Positions 17,165-25,485 of a stretch of DNA of 64,000 nucleotides are shown here, in pieces; the stretch's first letter is position 1, and each line of letters begins with the position of its first letter. The translations under genes were made by a program, and so were the position numbers. The DNA is from Candidatus Korobacter versatilis. Lineage in GTDB: Bacteria > Acidobacteriota > Terriglobia > Terriglobales > Acidobacteriaceae. The stretch lies in the NCBI GenBank assembly GCA_016185395.1, contig JACPNR010000004.1, forward strand, positions 372,001 through 436,000. The letters are read 5' to 3'. The notes under the pieces were generated by a model that worked only from the letters and a program-made list of their open reading frames with translations, had not been told where the DNA came from and made no database searches.

Positions 17165-18051
17165 CGGCGGCCCTCCCAGCGGCGGCGCCAGGCGGCGCGC
17201 CAATTTGAACGGGGCGTGAAGCGCAGCGCGTCGCGCACTTCGAGGTCCTGGTCACAGTTGAAGGTGTGCACGCGGAGGGCGCCGTCCACCGTGGCAGCGG
17301 TCATGCGGTCAACCGGTGTCTCGCGGTACGACGCCTCGGACAGCTCATCTACGCGGTTCATGATCACCGCCTGGCCGTATTGGGCGGAGCAATCCTGGGA
17401 AGGACGATAAAGCGTTCCATCGCGCTGGAACAAGGCCCCGGCGGAGCGCGTCCGCAGACCATCGGTTGATATCGGGTTGGCGCGGTGCGGCGTCCAGGGA
17501 CCGCGCGGCGAGGCAGCCCAGAAGAGATGAAGGGGGCCGTAGTACGAGGCTGCGTCGGGCGCCAAGCTGGTGAACATGCACCAGCGGCCGTCGCGCGCAT
17601 GATGGAGCGTGGTATCCGCCGCTTTCACGTCCCGCATGAGGACCGAGTCGAGCTCCCAGCGATGCGGGAACCCGACGGCGCGGTAGAGCTCGATGGTGTG
17701 GTTCGCGGATGTCTCGGGGACCATGTACACCTCGCCGCCATCGGCGAAGACGCAAGGGTAGGACAGATGATAGTCGCGCTCGAGCACCGTCTGCGCCGGG
17801 GTCCATGTCCCGTCGGAACGCTGTTGCATGAAGGCGACCATCCCCTTACCCAGATCGTGGTCGTAGTCCTCGAAGAAGAGGAACTTGCTTCCGGCGTGAG
17901 TCAGCAGGAACGGGTCGGCAAAGAAATGGCCACGCGGAGGAGTGATGCGGCTGGAGGCGGCCGGGTCGGTCTCAAACAAGCGCCCCTGCGCGCGGGGCGC
18001 GACCGCCAGAAACCAACCCTCTTGAAACAATAGGTGGCGCAGGTTCAGCAT
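17161..18051 (-). CDS. GINT1-like beta-propeller protein of the glycan locus
   Basis: About 296 residues. The text HFFADPFLLTHAGSKFLFFEDYDHDLGKG, LSYPCVFADGGEVYMVPET and ELYRAVGFPHRWELD recalls the N-terminal domain of the glucosamine inositolphosphorylceramide transferase family, a five-bladed, GH43-like propeller often present in bacterial polysaccharide loci. Catalytic activity is uncertain; it may be a glycosyltransferase accessory or sugar-binding module. The start ATG (MLNLRHLLFQEGW) overlaps the upstream gene by 7 bp. Confidence 0.7.
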   Translation of the reverse strand: MLNLRHLLFQEGWFLAVAPRAQGRLFETDPAASSRITPPRGHFFADPFLLTHAGSKFLFFEDYDHDLGKGMVAFMQQRSDGTWTPAQTVLERDYHLSYPCVFADGGEVYMVPETSANHTIELYRAVGFPHRWELDSVLMRDVKAADTTLHHARDGRWCMFTSLAPDAASYYGPLHLFWAASPRGPWTPHRANPISTDGLRTRSAGALFQRDGTLYRPSQDCSAQYGQAVIMNRVDELSEASYRETPVDRMTAATVDGALRVHTFNCDQDLEVRDALRFTPRSNWRAAWRRRWEGRR

Positions 18052-19007
18052 CGCTTCTCTCGCAGCCCGTGCAGCGCCTGCTCCGCGGGAAGCTGGAAGA
18101 GCGAATCCGGTGCGAGCGGGACCTCGGGATACAAGCGGGAGGAGGTATTTTCCACGTAAAGCTCGATGCCGGCCGGGTCGAGGACGTGGCGCTTCATCTC
18201 CAACACGACCTGTGAAGCAGGCACACGCCATGCCACGGGTTGTTCCGTCAAATGGAGCTGTGCCCGGTGCATGAACTCCAGGTCGCGCGTGCGCGGGTAC
18301 CGCACGGAGTCCTGATAGAAGTACCGGCCATCCGAGAGGTCCACTCCGCAAAGAACTATCCGGCGATACTGCATGCGGGCCCCCAGCGCCACGATGGAGG
18401 TGAGCGTGGAGCCGTACTTGAACAGTGACTGCACGGGGGACGAGGCGCAAAAAGCACCGCGCGCGCGGAAGTAGCGCAGGCCGTAGGCGACTTCCTCCGC
18501 GGTCCGCGCGGGCAGCGTGAGTTCCATCACGGCGAACAAATGTGCGCGCCACTGCTCCGGCAGGTCCAGCACCAGAGGCAGCTCACAATCGTCGAAGTCC
18601 ATCACGATCTTGGGGACATCGCGGTAGTCGGATGCGCGTTCTTGCATGGCCGCGCGGAGCCGGTCATACGTCTCCGGAGCATATGAGCGCCAGACGTTCT
18701 CGAAAATGAACAGCGACGGCACGAAGCGATGATAGAGCCAGAAATTGAAGCCCACGCTGTCGTGCTGCGCGATGGCGTCCCACCGCGCCGCGGAGATCTG
18801 GTTGATCGACGAGCCACTCGCCAGCACGAACAAGGTGTCGCTGCGCTTGTGGCGCGAGAGATCCAACCCATCGAGAAGCGGGAGCTTCGCCTGCGCGGCG
18901 ACACGCCGCTCTTTCGGCATCGCTAGCAGCCGGCGATGCAGACTGAAGAGGCGAAGGAAGAGCGGGTAGGGCAGCGACCGGATCGCGGACCCGAACAACT
19001 GAGTCAT
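18045..19007 (-). CDS. MAF/CstII-like protein, candidate nonulosonic acid transferase
   Basis: A 320-residue protein. An N-terminal Rossmann-like motif, TLFVLASGSSINQI, precedes a stretch with VGFNFWLYHRFVPSLFIFE. Near residue 210 is SLFKYGSTLTSIVALGARMQYRRIVLCGVDLSDGRYFY. That pairing of a G-S/P-S loop with a late SG/GS...GYKEI.L.GVD.. motif resembles the DUF115/MAF and GT42 sialyltransferase group, whose members move CMP-sialic or legionaminic acids. Its position inside a neuABCD operon fits. Similarity is distant and from memory, so the role is a hypothesis. The start ATG overlaps the neuD stop by 4 bp. Confidence 0.55.
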   Translation of the reverse strand: MTQLFGSAIRSLPYPLFLRLFSLHRRLLAMPKERRVAAQAKLPLLDGLDLSRHKRSDTLFVLASGSSINQISAARWDAIAQHDSVGFNFWLYHRFVPSLFIFENVWRSYAPETYDRLRAAMQERASDYRDVPKIVMDFDDCELPLVLDLPEQWRAHLFAVMELTLPARTAEEVAYGLRYFRARGAFCASSPVQSLFKYGSTLTSIVALGARMQYRRIVLCGVDLSDGRYFYQDSVRYPRTRDLEFMHRAQLHLTEQPVAWRVPASQVVLEMKRHVLDPAGIELYVENTSSRLYPEVPLAPDSLFQLPAEQALHGLREKRC

Positions 19008-19675
19008 GCCAGGCCGCTCCCCTTCTTCTTGTCGAAGGCCTTCGCGGGGACGCCGGCCACGGCGGCGCCGTCGGGTACGTCGCGGATGACGGCGGCGCCG
19101 AGGGCGACGAGGGCGCTGCGTCCGATACGGGTTCCCTGCTTGATGGTGGCGCCGGCCCCAATGAACGCCATGTCGCTGACGCTGACCGAGCCGGAGAGCA
19201 CCGCGCCGGGCGCGATGTGGACGTGATCGCCGATGGAGCAATCGTGGTCCACGGAAGCGCGCGAGTTGATGATGACGTTCGCGCCGACCACGGTGCCCGG
19301 CCCGACGATCGCACCGGCGAGCACGACCGTCCCCTCGCCCAGCCTTGCGCTGGGCGAAACGACCGCGCTGGGATGCACTACGTTGACGAACGTGAACCCC
19401 ATTGCCTTGATGCGGGCAAAGAGCTCCGCGCGCTGCGAGTTGTTGGAGACGCTGCCGATGGCCACCACGGCGTGGCGGGTCCCCTCGCGGAGCAGGCGCG
19501 GAAGTTCCTCGTCTCCGCCGACGATGGGAACGCCGTCGAGCTGTTCACCGCGCAGCGCGGGCTGTGCATCCACAATGGCCTTGATGTCATACCCGCCCTG
19601 CAAGCGGACGGCATCGAGCAGAACGCGACCGTGGCCGCCTCCGCCGAACATCACGACTGGGATGGGAGCGCTCAT
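19004..19675 (-). CDS. neuD: NeuD-family sugar O/N-acetyltransferase
   Basis: A 223-residue acetyltransferase with a Rossmann-like N-terminus (VVMFGGGGHGRVLLDAV) that binds the sugar nucleotide, and a left-handed beta-helix of hexapeptide repeats (VVSPSARLGEGTVVLAGAIVGPGTVVGANVIINSRASVDHDCSIG) with His residues at the active site. In nonulosonate pathways the equivalent is LegH/PglD, acetylating the C4 amine of the 4-amino-sugar nucleotide. ATGA overlaps on both sides tie it to neuC and the candidate transferase. Confidence 0.9.
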   Translation of the reverse strand: MSAPIPVVMFGGGGHGRVLLDAVRLQGGYDIKAIVDAQPALRGEQLDGVPIVGGDEELPRLLREGTRHAVVAIGSVSNNSQRAELFARIKAMGFTFVNVVHPSAVVSPSARLGEGTVVLAGAIVGPGTVVGANVIINSRASVDHDCSIGDHVHIAPGAVLSGSVSVSDMAFIGAGATIKQGTRIGRSALVALGAAVIRDVPDGAAVAGVPAKAFDKKKGSGLA

Positions 19676-20850
19676 CGTGCGGCCTCCCGCGCGGTGGTTG
19701 GCAGATCAGCAAAGCTCTTGATGAGGAGGTCGCGGCCGGCGGTCGCGGTGAGCAGCACGCGGGCGATCTTCTCCGCCGAGTCACCATCGCCATAGGGATT
19801 GCGCATCCCCTTCAGCGCTGCGCGGAAGCCCAGCGCCAGCACCTTGGCGATGGCAGCGAAGATCGCGGAGCGCATGGCGGCAGCGTGTATCACGTTCTTT
19901 CCGTGGATGCGGCCGCGCTGGCGATCCCCGATGTCAACTACCGGCAGCTCGAAGCTGGCGGCTTCAATGATGCCGCTGGAGGAATTTCCGACCATGGCGG
20001 CGGCGAGCTTCATCAGCGAGAGATATGCCTGGGTGCCGAGGCTTGGGACCAGCTTGCTGCGCGGATGGGCGGCGACGAAGGCCTCGATGGCGGAGCGCAC
20101 GGTGCGGCCGGAGGTGTCCGCATTGGGCGCGGTGAAGACGATGGGGCGCTCGGAGTTTTCGAGCGCTGCCAGAAGTTCGGCGACGTGGAGGCTGGTATTG
20201 GCGTAGTCGAGCGTCTCGGGATGGAAGGTGACGAGGAGCGGGGCTGGTAGAAGCTCGAGTCCGATGAGGCGCTCGAGTTCCGCGCGCGAGAGAAACGTCA
20301 GGGTGTGCAGGTGGTCGAGGCCGGGATCGCCGGTGAGGTGGACGCGCCAGGGCTGCTCCCCCATCTGCAGGACGCGGTCGCGGTCGGGCGCGGTGGCGAC
20401 GAAATGGAGATGGCTCAGCTTGGTGATGGCGTGGCGCATGGCGTCGTCGATGGCGCCTTCGGTGATCTGTCCGCCGCCGATGTGGGCGATGGGGATGGTG
20501 AAGGGGGTGGCGGCGGCGGCGGCGGCGAGGACCTCGAAGCGGTCGCCGAGGACGAGCAGGATGTCCGGCTGGGCGCGTTCAAAGAGTTTGCCGAAGCCGG
20601 CGAGCGCGAGCGCCATGGAATGCGCGATGCCGGCGGGAGTGTCGGAGGTGAGGCCGATGGGCACACGTTCCGCGATGGGGATGCCGTCCGCCTCGATCTG
20701 CTGGACGGTGTTGCCGTATTCGGCGGCGAGGTGCATGCCGGTGACGTAGAGGCGGAGGGCGAGTGCGGGCTCGCGCTGGATGGCGCGCAACACGGGGAGA
20801 AGGATGCCGTAGTCGGCGCGGCCTCCGGTGACGACGCCGATGGTCCTCAC
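19672..20850 (-). CDS. neuC: Hydrolysing UDP/GDP-sugar 2-epimerase
   Basis: A 392-residue NeuC/LegG-type enzyme. It releases the nucleotide and inverts C2, giving free ManNAc or 2,4-diacetamido-trideoxymannose for NeuB. Motifs: VVTGGRADYGILLPVL at the start, YVTGMHLAAEYG, LVLGDRFEVLAAAAAA, IPIAHIGGGQITEGAIDDAMRHAITKLSHLHFV, TFHPETLDY and VGNSSSGIIEAASF. The VTGGRADYG opening and HIGGG.ITEGAID block separate it from WecB. Start GTG in a GTGA overlap with the stop of neuB. Confidence 0.93.
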   Translation of the reverse strand: MRTIGVVTGGRADYGILLPVLRAIQREPALALRLYVTGMHLAAEYGNTVQQIEADGIPIAERVPIGLTSDTPAGIAHSMALALAGFGKLFERAQPDILLVLGDRFEVLAAAAAATPFTIPIAHIGGGQITEGAIDDAMRHAITKLSHLHFVATAPDRDRVLQMGEQPWRVHLTGDPGLDHLHTLTFLSRAELERLIGLELLPAPLLVTFHPETLDYANTSLHVAELLAALENSERPIVFTAPNADTSGRTVRSAIEAFVAAHPRSKLVPSLGTQAYLSLMKLAAAMVGNSSSGIIEAASFELPVVDIGDRQRGRIHGKNVIHAAAMRSAIFAAIAKVLALGFRAALKGMRNPYGDGDSAEKIARVLLTATAGRDLLIKSFADLPTTAREAAR

Positions 20851-21902
20851 GCGAACATCTCCGGGGAGAGGAGGGTGCCGGCGGAGACGTCGCGCAGCAC
20901 GCGTTTGCCGAGGATGCGCTTGCGCTCGGCCGGCGGCATGCCGGTGCCGGGACGCAGGATGGCGATGTGTTGCGAGGCGATGGTGGCGCCGGCGGGGATG
21001 TCGCAGGCGGCGACGAGGCTGCGGCGGGCGACGCGGGCGACGTCCTCTTCCTCGGGCATGCGGCGCTTGCGGCCGTCGCCGAGCGCGGCCTCGACGGCGC
21101 GGATGCCGCGGACCATCTCGGCGAAGTCTTTCGGGTCGAGCGAGGCTTGGTGGTCGGGGCCGGGCAGGCGGTTATCGAGCGTGAGGTGCTTCTCGATGAC
21201 GCAGGCGCCGAGGGCGGCGGCGGCGAGCGCGACGGAAGCGCCGAGGGTGTGGTCGGAGTATCCGATGGGGACGCTGAACTCGTCGCGCAGCGTGTGCATG
21301 GCGCGAAGGTTGGCGCTGGCTGGGTCCGCCGGGTAATTACTCACGCAATGCAGCAGGACGAGCTCGCGGTTGCCGGCGGCGCGAAGCGTCTGCACGGCGA
21401 GGCGGACTTCCTCGAGATCGGACATGCCGGTGGAGAGGATGACGGGCTTGCCGGTGCGGGCGACGTGCTCGAGGAAGGGGAAGTTGGTGACCTCGCCGGA
21501 GGCGATCTTGAACGCAGGTACGCCGAGATTGGCGAGGTCGTAGATGCTTTCTTCGTCGGCAGGGGTGGAGAGGAAGAGGATGCCGAGCTTGCGGCAATGC
21601 TCGTTCAGTTCGGCGAAGGCGGCGATGGGGAGCGCGAGCTTCCTCACCATGTCGAGCTGCGACTCGGCTGCGCCCGTAGTGCGCTGCTGGTAGGCGGCTT
21701 TCGGTGCGGCGGGGGAAACGACTTTTTCCGCGCGAAAGGTTTGATACTTCACGGCGTCGGCGCCGGCGGACTTGGCGGCGTCTGCGAGCTGCCTGGCGGT
21801 GGCGAGGCTGCCGTTGTGGTTGACGCCGGCCTCAGCGATGACGAAGCAGGGCGCGCCTTCTGCGATGGTGCGTCCGGCGAGCTGGATGGTGGGGGCGGTC
21901 AC
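20847..21902 (-). CDS. neuB: Nonulosonic acid (sialic/legionaminic) synthase
   Basis: About 351 residues. It condenses phosphoenolpyruvate with a six-carbon amino sugar. The barrel domain shows FVIAEAGVNHNGSLATA, DAVKYQTFRAEKVVSP, FLSTPADEESIYDL, FKIASGEVTNFPFL, ILSTGMSDLEEV, LLHCVSNYPADP and IGYSDHTLG, plus EKHLTLD. The last ~60 residues are the SAF antifreeze-like domain (ACDIPAGATIASQHIAILRPGTG). The GTG start at 21902 overlaps the neuA stop by 4 bp and gives the normal family length; a longer frame exists but lies inside neuA. Confidence 0.95.
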   Translation of the reverse strand: MTAPTIQLAGRTIAEGAPCFVIAEAGVNHNGSLATARQLADAAKSAGADAVKYQTFRAEKVVSPAAPKAAYQQRTTGAAESQLDMVRKLALPIAAFAELNEHCRKLGILFLSTPADEESIYDLANLGVPAFKIASGEVTNFPFLEHVARTGKPVILSTGMSDLEEVRLAVQTLRAAGNRELVLLHCVSNYPADPASANLRAMHTLRDEFSVPIGYSDHTLGASVALAAAALGACVIEKHLTLDNRLPGPDHQASLDPKDFAEMVRGIRAVEAALGDGRKRRMPEEEDVARVARRSLVAACDIPAGATIASQHIAILRPGTGMPPAERKRILGKRVLRDVSAGTLLSPEMFA

Positions 21903-22687
21903 GGCGCCGGCGTCCTGGAGGATACGGAGACGGCGCGGGGCGCGGCGAGCGGTTTTTCGGTGAGCCAGGGGAGGGTGACGAGGCCGCTGGCGAGCGTCCA
22001 CTCGGCGAGGCGGAAGTCGTATTCGTCGTCGATGTCGATGGCGCGCTCCTTGGGCAGCAGCAGCGTGCGGTGGGGAGCGGTCTTCAAGTCGATGGCGGAG
22101 ACGCTCATCAGGTAGTCGCGACGCCAGAGGTAGAGCATGCCGTTGATGCGATAGATGGCGGGGAGGTCCTGGCGACGCGTGACTTGGGGCGCGTCCGGAA
22201 AGGCGCGGCGGAGGTAGCCGCGTCCGTCATCCTCGGCGCAGACGTAGCGGGGATGGAACGGCATCTCGGAGACGGCGATGGCGCCGACGGCTTGCGGATC
22301 AGCGGCGAGCGCGTGGACGGCGGCGCGTATGTCTTCAGGAAGCCGCAACGGGCCGGTTGGCTGGAGCAGCAGTACGGAGTCGACGCGCTTGCCTATGGCC
22401 TCTTCGTGCCAGCGGACGGCGTGCTGCAGGACGGGGAGCGTAGGTGTGTCGTCGCGGGCGAGTTCCTCGGGACGGAGGAACGGGACCTCGGCGCCGGCAG
22501 AGCGCGCGACCTCCGCGATCTCGTCGCTGTCGGTGGAGATAAGGGTGTCCGTGACCTCGGGCGAGTGGCGGGCCAGCTCGATGGCGTGCACGAGCAAAGG
22601 CACTCCGGCGAGCGAACGAATGTTCTTCCCCGGTAGTCCTTTGGACCCGCCGCGCGCAGGAATGACTGCCAGCAAACGCCCCGACAT
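21899..22687 (-). CDS. neuA: CMP-nonulosonic acid cytidylyltransferase
   Basis: About 262 residues. It activates the free sialic- or legionaminic-type acid as the CMP sugar. The nucleotide-binding motif LLAVIPARGGSKGLPGKNIRSLAG is at the N-terminus, followed by LISTDSDEIAEVARSAGAEVPFLRP, LLLQPTGPLR and a terminal AIDIDDEYDFRLAEW metal site. The ATG at 22687 places the motif right at the N-terminus as in the family; no Shine-Dalgarno is evident. It is the first gene of the operon, divergent from the O-antigen ligase gene. Confidence 0.93.
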   Translation of the reverse strand: MSGRLLAVIPARGGSKGLPGKNIRSLAGVPLLVHAIELARHSPEVTDTLISTDSDEIAEVARSAGAEVPFLRPEELARDDTPTLPVLQHAVRWHEEAIGKRVDSVLLLQPTGPLRLPEDIRAAVHALAADPQAVGAIAVSEMPFHPRYVCAEDDGRGYLRRAFPDAPQVTRRQDLPAIYRINGMLYLWRRDYLMSVSAIDLKTAPHRTLLLPKERAIDIDDEYDFRLAEWTLASGLVTLPWLTEKPLAAPRAVSVSSRTPAP

Positions 22688-22698
22688 GCTTCGTAATG

Positions 22699-22716
22699 TA
22701 GCGTGAAAGCACGCTA
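22699..22716. promoter_or_regulatory. Inverted repeat in the divergent neuA / O-antigen ligase promoter region
   Basis: TAGCGTG-AAAG-CACGCTA is a perfect 7-bp inverted repeat in the 69-bp gap between two divergent glycan genes. It may be an operator or an RNA hairpin in the neuA leader. Confidence 0.4.
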
Positions 22717-22756
22717 TGCCGCGAATAATTTGCGCCACGGTTTATGATGTGCGGCC

Positions 22757-24076
22757 ATGGAAAGCCCGGGCAGCCACGCTATCGCGGCGCCAAAATACCG
22801 CTGGGACGGCGCCGTGCTGTGGGGCGCGCTGGGGCTGCTGATGTTCGCGGTGCTTGCGTTCGGCGCGACGGAGGCGTGGTCCATCTTCGTGGTGCGCGCG
22901 GGCGCGGTGATGCTGCTGCTGGTTTGGGCGGTGGGACGGGCCGCGGGCGGCGGCGAGCAGCGCATCGCGGTCCCGCACATCTTCTACCCCGCCGCGCTGT
23001 TCATGGCGCTGGTCGCGGCGCAGTGGGCCGGGCTCTCGGCGTATCGCTACGCCACGATGGTCGAGGGGATGAACTACATCGCATACGGCATCCTGATGTT
23101 GCTGGCAGTGCAGTGCGTCCATGGAGAAGAAGACGCGCGGCGGGTGGTGCTGGCGTTCGCTATTTTCGGCGGAGTGCTGGCGTTCGTTTCCGTGATGCAA
23201 GGACTTTCCGGCTCGGTGAAGCTGCTGTTCCTGCGCACGCCGCGCGTGGCCGCGGTGGGATACGGCTACGGGCCGTATGTGAACCACAACCACTACGCCG
23301 GGATGATGGAGATGGTCGCGCCGTTCCTGATCGTGCTGGCGGCGAGTGACCGGCCGGCGGGAGCGCAGCGCGCGTTCACGGCGTTCGCGGCATTGCTGGC
23401 GGCAGGGTCGATCGTGCTCTCGCGGTCGCGCGGCGGCATACTGGCGTTCGCGCTCGAAGCCGTGTTCCTCGCGGCGTTCCTTCTTCCCGCGAGTGCGGGA
23501 CGGCGGACGCGACAGATCGGCGCGCTCGCCGCCGTGGTGCTGCTGGCGTTCCTGTTGTGGCTGGGCGGCGGCCCTATCCTGGAGCGCGTTGGGAGTATCG
23601 GCGACATCGCGGCCAACCAGATGCGCATCGACATCACGGGCGACAGCCTGCGGATGTTTGCGCAGCGTCCGGTGCTGGGCTGGGGCGTGGGGACGTTCCC
23701 GGTGGTGTATCCGACGCAGCGGAGTTTCTTCAGCGACTTCTTCGTGAACGAAGCGCACAACGACTACGCGCAACTGCTGGTCGAGGCCGGGCTGGCCGGC
23801 TTCGTGGCGATGCTTTGGTATCTCGTGGTGCTCTTCCGGCAGGGATTGCCGAAAATAACAGCGCCGCCGTTGCGGTCGTGGTCCGCGATCGTGACACTCG
23901 CCGCGCTGACCGGGGTTGCGGGATTGCTGGTACACAGTTTCTTTGACTTCAACCTGCACGTGCCCGCGAACGCGGCGCTGTTCTTCTTCCTGGGCGGGAT
24001 CGCGGCGGCGGAGATGCGCGGGGAGAACAAACAGCCGGCGAGGCGTCCGCGGGAAAGTTCCGCGCGGGTGAACTAG
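22757..24076 (+). CDS. O-antigen ligase / polymerase family membrane protein
   Basis: A 439-residue protein with about 11-12 hydrophobic segments. The periplasmic signature region appears twice over: GYGPYVNHNHYAGMMEM, and the Wzy_C-like stretch FAQRPVLGWGVGTFPVVYPTQRSF...NEAHNDYAQLLVEAGLAGF. Ligases and polymerases of the WaaL/Wzy group join lipid-linked glycans to an acceptor or to each other in the periplasm; sequence alone does not tell them apart. The ATG at 22757 has no clear ribosome site. It is divergent from neuA and converges on ruvC with a 4-bp overlap of stops. Confidence 0.88.
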   Translation: MESPGSHAIAAPKYRWDGAVLWGALGLLMFAVLAFGATEAWSIFVVRAGAVMLLLVWAVGRAAGGGEQRIAVPHIFYPAALFMALVAAQWAGLSAYRYATMVEGMNYIAYGILMLLAVQCVHGEEDARRVVLAFAIFGGVLAFVSVMQGLSGSVKLLFLRTPRVAAVGYGYGPYVNHNHYAGMMEMVAPFLIVLAASDRPAGAQRAFTAFAALLAAGSIVLSRSRGGILAFALEAVFLAAFLLPASAGRRTRQIGALAAVVLLAFLLWLGGGPILERVGSIGDIAANQMRIDITGDSLRMFAQRPVLGWGVGTFPVVYPTQRSFFSDFFVNEAHNDYAQLLVEAGLAGFVAMLWYLVVLFRQGLPKITAPPLRSWSAIVTLAALTGVAGLLVHSFFDFNLHVPANAALFFFLGGIAAAEMRGENKQPARRPRESSARVN

Positions 24077-24576
24077 CGCGCGCTGGCTTGCTGGCGCAAG
24101 AGCGTGGCGCTGGTGTGGAGATGGCAGATGGCGATGGCGAGAGCATCGGCGACGTCCGCCGGCTCGGGGCGCGTTTCCAGTTTCAGCAGACGCATCACCA
24201 TCTCTTGCACCTGTGCCTTCTCTGCCTTGCCGTAGCCGACGACGGCGGACTTGATGGTGAGCGGTGCGTATTCCGCGACGTGGAGCTCGAAGCTCGCGGC
24301 CGCCAGCATGGCGACGCCGCGCACGTGTCCGAGCTTGAGCGCGGACTTGGCGTTGACGGCGTAGAAGACGTCTTCGACAGCGACGGCGTCCGGCCGGTAG
24401 GCTTCGATGATCTGGCAGAGCCCGTGAAAGACATGCGCGAGGCGCGCGGGCAGGCGGTCACGACCGGTCAGGGTGATAGCGCCCGAGGTGAGGGCACGCA
24501 GGTCGCCGCCGGGGGCGTCCTCGACTACGCCGTAGCCCGTGACCTCACTGCCGCAATCGATCCCCATGACCCGCAT
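24073..24576 (-). CDS. ruvC: Holliday junction resolvase RuvC
   Basis: A 167-residue endonuclease that cuts Holliday junctions during recombination repair. Acidic active-site residues are visible in MGIDCGSEVTGYGVV (Asp near 6), AVEDVFYAVN (Glu) and PADVADALAIAICH (two Asp). The ATG at 24576 was chosen because it puts the first catalytic Asp at the normal position; a longer frame has no similarity. No ruvA or ruvB is nearby. Confidence 0.95.
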   Translation of the reverse strand: MRVMGIDCGSEVTGYGVVEDAPGGDLRALTSGAITLTGRDRLPARLAHVFHGLCQIIEAYRPDAVAVEDVFYAVNAKSALKLGHVRGVAMLAAASFELHVAEYAPLTIKSAVVGYGKAEKAQVQEMVMRLLKLETRPEPADVADALAIAICHLHTSATLLRQQASAR

Positions 24577-24622
24577 GGCGGCAGTGTAGCCCAGTTCGCG
24601 GAGAGTTTCCTGTGGAAGCTGC

Positions 24623-25465
24623 TTACGAGAGCTTCTTGCGAAAGCCCACGGCGCACCAGAAAGGCGCGTGCTCGGAGAAATGGATGCCCTCGAGTCCGGC
24701 GCGCTCGAACATGGCGGCAATGCCGGCGCGGCTGAAGCGCTTTTCCAGAGAGGTCCCGAAGCGGTCGAGGGCGTCGGTGCGCATCTGGTAGTAGCTGCGC
24801 GTGCGGTAGGTGGCGAGCGGAAGGTTGGTGACGTTCTTCCCCATCTTCTCCAGCCCGGCGGCGAGCTTCGCGAGCGGCCAGTAGACGGTGGCGGCCGCGA
24901 GCTCGCTCACGCCGCGTTTTGCCCAGAAGGGCAAGCGGCAGACGGCGCGCCGGAACAGATCGGAGGTGCGCCAGAGCGCGCGGAACCAGAGCGGCCGGTT
25001 CTCGAAGTCGTAATAGAGGTAGACGAGGAACGGTGCGCCCGGCTTCAGTTTCCCGGCGCAGGCGGCGATGCCGGCGGCGGTGTCGGGCACATGGTGCAGC
25101 ACGCCGAGGGAATAGCCGAAGTCCATGGAGGCGTTGGGCAGCGGGATGGCGTCCACCGCAGCGTGATGGAAGACGACGTTGGGAAACTCGCGCAGGTCAC
25201 GGCGCGCCACTTCGAGTGCCGCGCTGGGATCGATGCAGTGCAACTTGCCGACGCGCGGTGCGACGAAGCGCGCCCAGCGGCCGGTGCCGCATCCGAGGTC
25301 GAAACCGGCTGCGCCTTTCGGCAGACTGTCCCACGGGAAAATGTTGAAGTAGGTGTTGAAGATCCGCTGGAGTTCTTCCGCAGATTCGGTGGATTGGTCG
25401 AAGGCCTGCCACTCGCGTCCGAAGGACGCGACGACCTGAGGATCGATATTGCGGGAGCTGGGCAC
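24623..25465 (-). CDS. Class I SAM-dependent methyltransferase
   Basis: About 280 residues. Motif I FDLGCGTGRWARFVAPRV, then HCIDPSAALEVARRDL, and FGYSLGVLHHVPDTAAGIAACAGKLKPGAPFLVYLYYDFENRP, typical of Methyltransf_11-type enzymes. The C-terminal part (YYQMRTDALDRFGTSLEKRFSRAGIAAMFERAGL) is seen in ubiquinone/O-methyltransferase-like proteins of sugar and natural-product loci. The GTG start at 25465 lies 20 bp after the preceding oxygenase; no ATG is available. It is last in a line of three tailoring-type genes downstream of the RiPP genes. Confidence 0.8.
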   Translation of the reverse strand: MPSSRNIDPQVVASFGREWQAFDQSTESAEELQRIFNTYFNIFPWDSLPKGAAGFDLGCGTGRWARFVAPRVGKLHCIDPSAALEVARRDLREFPNVVFHHAAVDAIPLPNASMDFGYSLGVLHHVPDTAAGIAACAGKLKPGAPFLVYLYYDFENRPLWFRALWRTSDLFRRAVCRLPFWAKRGVSELAAATVYWPLAKLAAGLEKMGKNVTNLPLATYRTRSYYQMRTDALDRFGTSLEKRFSRAGIAAMFERAGLEGIHFSEHAPFWCAVGFRKKLS

Positions 25466-25485
25466 GGGAGCGTGATCCGCGGGTT

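Noticed and set aside
22742-23959. 405-codon open frame on the minus strand opposite the O-antigen ligase gene
   Set aside because: Gln/His/Arg-rich antisense composition; the plus-strand membrane protein has family motifs.
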